Below are positions 33,403 to 34,169 of a stretch of 34,169 nucleotides of DNA, piece after piece. Origin of the DNA: an uncultured Agathobaculum sp. Its GTDB lineage: Bacteria; Bacillota; Clostridia; Oscillospirales; Butyricicoccaceae. The notes under the pieces were generated by a model. That model was not told the DNA's origin and made no database searches. It saw only the letters and a list, made by a program, of their open reading frames with translations. The position numbers were made by a program, and so were the translations under genes. The stretch is from the NCBI GenBank assembly GCA_944384725.1, contig CALWUJ010000020.1, forward strand, positions 1 through 34,169, read 5' to 3'. Numbering within the stretch: the first letter of the stretch is position 1; each line of letters starts with the position of its first letter.

Positions 33403-33441
33403 TTAACCGAAGTAACGCTTCAGCAGGCCCTCGAAAGCCTT
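33403..33441. repeat. Right copy of rubrerythrin 3' end (putative attR)
   Basis: Direct repeat partner of 24119-24157, here continuous with 351 bp of rubrerythrin coding sequence. Confidence 0.7.
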
Positions 33442-33753
33442 GCCGTGACGAGCTTCGTCGCGGGCCATCTCGTGAACGGTATCGTGGATGGCGTCCAGGT
33501 TCAGCTCCTTGGCCTTCTTGGCCAGCTCGAACTTGCCGGCGGTGGCGCCGTTCTCGGCGTCGACGCGCATCTCCAGGTTCTTCTTGGTGGAGTCGGTGAT
33601 CACCTCGCCCAGCAGCTCGGCGAACTTGGCGGCGTGCTCGGCCTCCTCATAGGCGGCCTTCTCCCAGTACAGGCCGATCTCGGGATAGCCCTCGCGGTGA
33701 GCCACGCGGGACATGGCCAGATACATGCCGACCTCGGAGCACTCGCCCTGGAA
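33403..33753 (-). pseudogene. Rubrerythrin, 5' part missing
   Basis: Ferritin-like peroxidase domain starting at [16 protein letters not shown] and ending [18 protein letters not shown]. Diiron ligands are visible in [14 protein letters not shown] and DEARHGK. Compared with the rubredoxin-containing rubrerythrins of Clostridia, the N-terminal rubredoxin domain and the start are absent; homology stops at 33753, where a hairpin begins. The frame stays open to 33885, but the added residues ([11 protein letters not shown]...) are not rubrerythrin and have no good start site, so it is probably not expressed as functional protein. GC-rich like the backbone. Could also be an assembly junction. Confidence 0.8.
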
Positions 33754-33898
33754 GTAGCCAAACGGCTTCGCCGTTCGGCGCCGGGGAACTGGCGAAAAAG
33801 AGGAAGATACAGGAAATTTCTTTATCCACAAGTGGACATTTTTCACACGCTGGAATTTGGCTTTTTGCCACAAAAAAATCCACAAGGGGGATTTGCAA
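33754..33898. other. Junction between rubrerythrin fragment and integrase
   Basis: Starts with a hairpin at 33757-33779 (GCC/GGC ends, AACGGC/GCCGTT core). It then has TTATCCACAAGTGGA at 33822-33836 (containing a DnaA-box-like nonamer), TTGCCACA at 33865-33872 and TCCACAAGGGGGA at 33879-33891. The repeated CCACAAG motif next to an integrase suggests arm-type sites. Confidence 0.5.
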
Positions 33899-34169
33899 GT
33901 GGCAAAGCAGAATGACGCGGGCGTCTACAAATTGAAAAATGGAAATTGGGCCTATCGCTATGTTCTCATGGTGAATGGTGTCCGCAAAGAGGTTCGGAAG
34001 GCAAAGGATGAATTTGGTGCTTCTTTCAAGACAAAGCGTGAAGCAATCAAGGCGCGGCAAGCGGCCATTGACAGCGCCCAGAACTCCCGCAAGCCAAAGG
34101 TCACCAGCTTGGCTAAACCGTTGGGCCAATGCAAGCGGGACAGTAAATCATCGGCGGTTTTATTGTCCT
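33899..34169 (+). CDS. Tyrosine integrase, N-terminal arm-binding domain, cut by window end
   Basis: Open frame of 90 codons from a GTG at 33899 with GGGGG 8 bases upstream, no stop before the window ends. It reads [20 protein letters not shown] and continues with [29 protein letters not shown]. This is the AP2-like arm DNA-binding domain of tyrosine recombinases carried by conjugative elements and phages: a Trp-Ala-Tyr-Arg strand, then basic residues and the F.TK.EA motif. The catalytic domain would lie outside the window. Residues after about 70 look less typical, so a frameshift there cannot be excluded. It reads away from the rubrerythrin fragment. Confidence 0.75.
   Translation, partial: MAKQNDAGVYKLKNGNWAYRYVLMVNGVRKEVRKAKDEFGASFKTKREAIKARQAAIDSAQNSRKPKVTSLAKPLGQCKRDSKSSAVLLS

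Noticed and set aside
24119-33441. IS element or transposon with terminal inverted repeats
   Set aside because: The boundary repeats are direct, match a host gene end, and no transposase gene is present.
33822-33830. TTATCCACA as a DnaA box marking a replication origin
   Set aside because: A single nonamer next to an integrase, within a repeated CCACAAG motif, is better explained as a recombinase arm site or chance.

Overview
The window reads as a low-oxygen-adapted Clostridia chromosome, most likely an Oscillospirales-type butyrate producer. That placement is inferred from gene content: class III fructose-1,6-bisphosphatase, an acyl-CoA dehydrogenase/flavodiiron pair, rubrerythrin, BioY under BirA control, DUF4364 and LrgAB. 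About 24 kb of GC-rich, tightly packed backbone is followed by about 9.3 kb of AT-richer, loosely packed accessory DNA.

Backbone (1-24110). In order: the 3' part of fbp; a leftward two-gene unit (membrane protein, then an S-layer-homology/transglutaminase protein); a rightward pair of a three-domain acyl-CoA dehydrogenase-ETF alpha-rubredoxin fusion and the flavodiiron protein FprA; bioY with a BirA operator on its promoter; tRNA-Gly(CCC); a leftward recJ-rel-HAD phosphatase-tatD operon; a leftward GNAT-radC-uvrB-MBL-uvrA repair operon; and a rightward DUF4364-lrgA-lrgB operon with overlapping genes. Promoters with good sigma-A boxes at 16-17 bp spacing and clear intrinsic terminators delimit most units.

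Accessory region (24119-33441). It is bounded by two direct copies of the last 39 bp of a rubrerythrin gene, including its stop codon (36 of 39 identical). This suggests an island inserted at the 3' end of that gene. Inside are an unknown ORF whose C-terminus is the rubrerythrin tail, behind a strong promoter and a leader with two interleaved long inverted repeats; a RelB/YoeB-type toxin-antitoxin pair between 34-bp direct repeats; a membrane protein with an excisionase-like helix-turn-helix and a duplicated glycine-zipper tail; a nested three-level hairpin region; an iteron-like region; an SprT-like metalloprotein; a secreted leucine-rich-repeat protein; an XRE regulator; and a DUF6809-like small protein. 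Five copies of an 18-bp TTGAA...TTCAA palindrome are scattered through it. No relaxase, replication initiator, secretion gene or complete integrase is visible inside.

Right edge (33403-34169). A GC-rich rubrerythrin 3' fragment breaks off abruptly at about 33753 beside a small hairpin. It is followed by the N-terminal arm-binding domain of a tyrosine integrase that runs off the window. This is either a second element that split rubrerythrin or a rearranged or misassembled junction.

The most interesting points are the one-polypeptide acyl-CoA-to-rubredoxin chain next to its likely terminal oxidase FprA, and the unexplained structured DNA/RNA and repeat families in the island.
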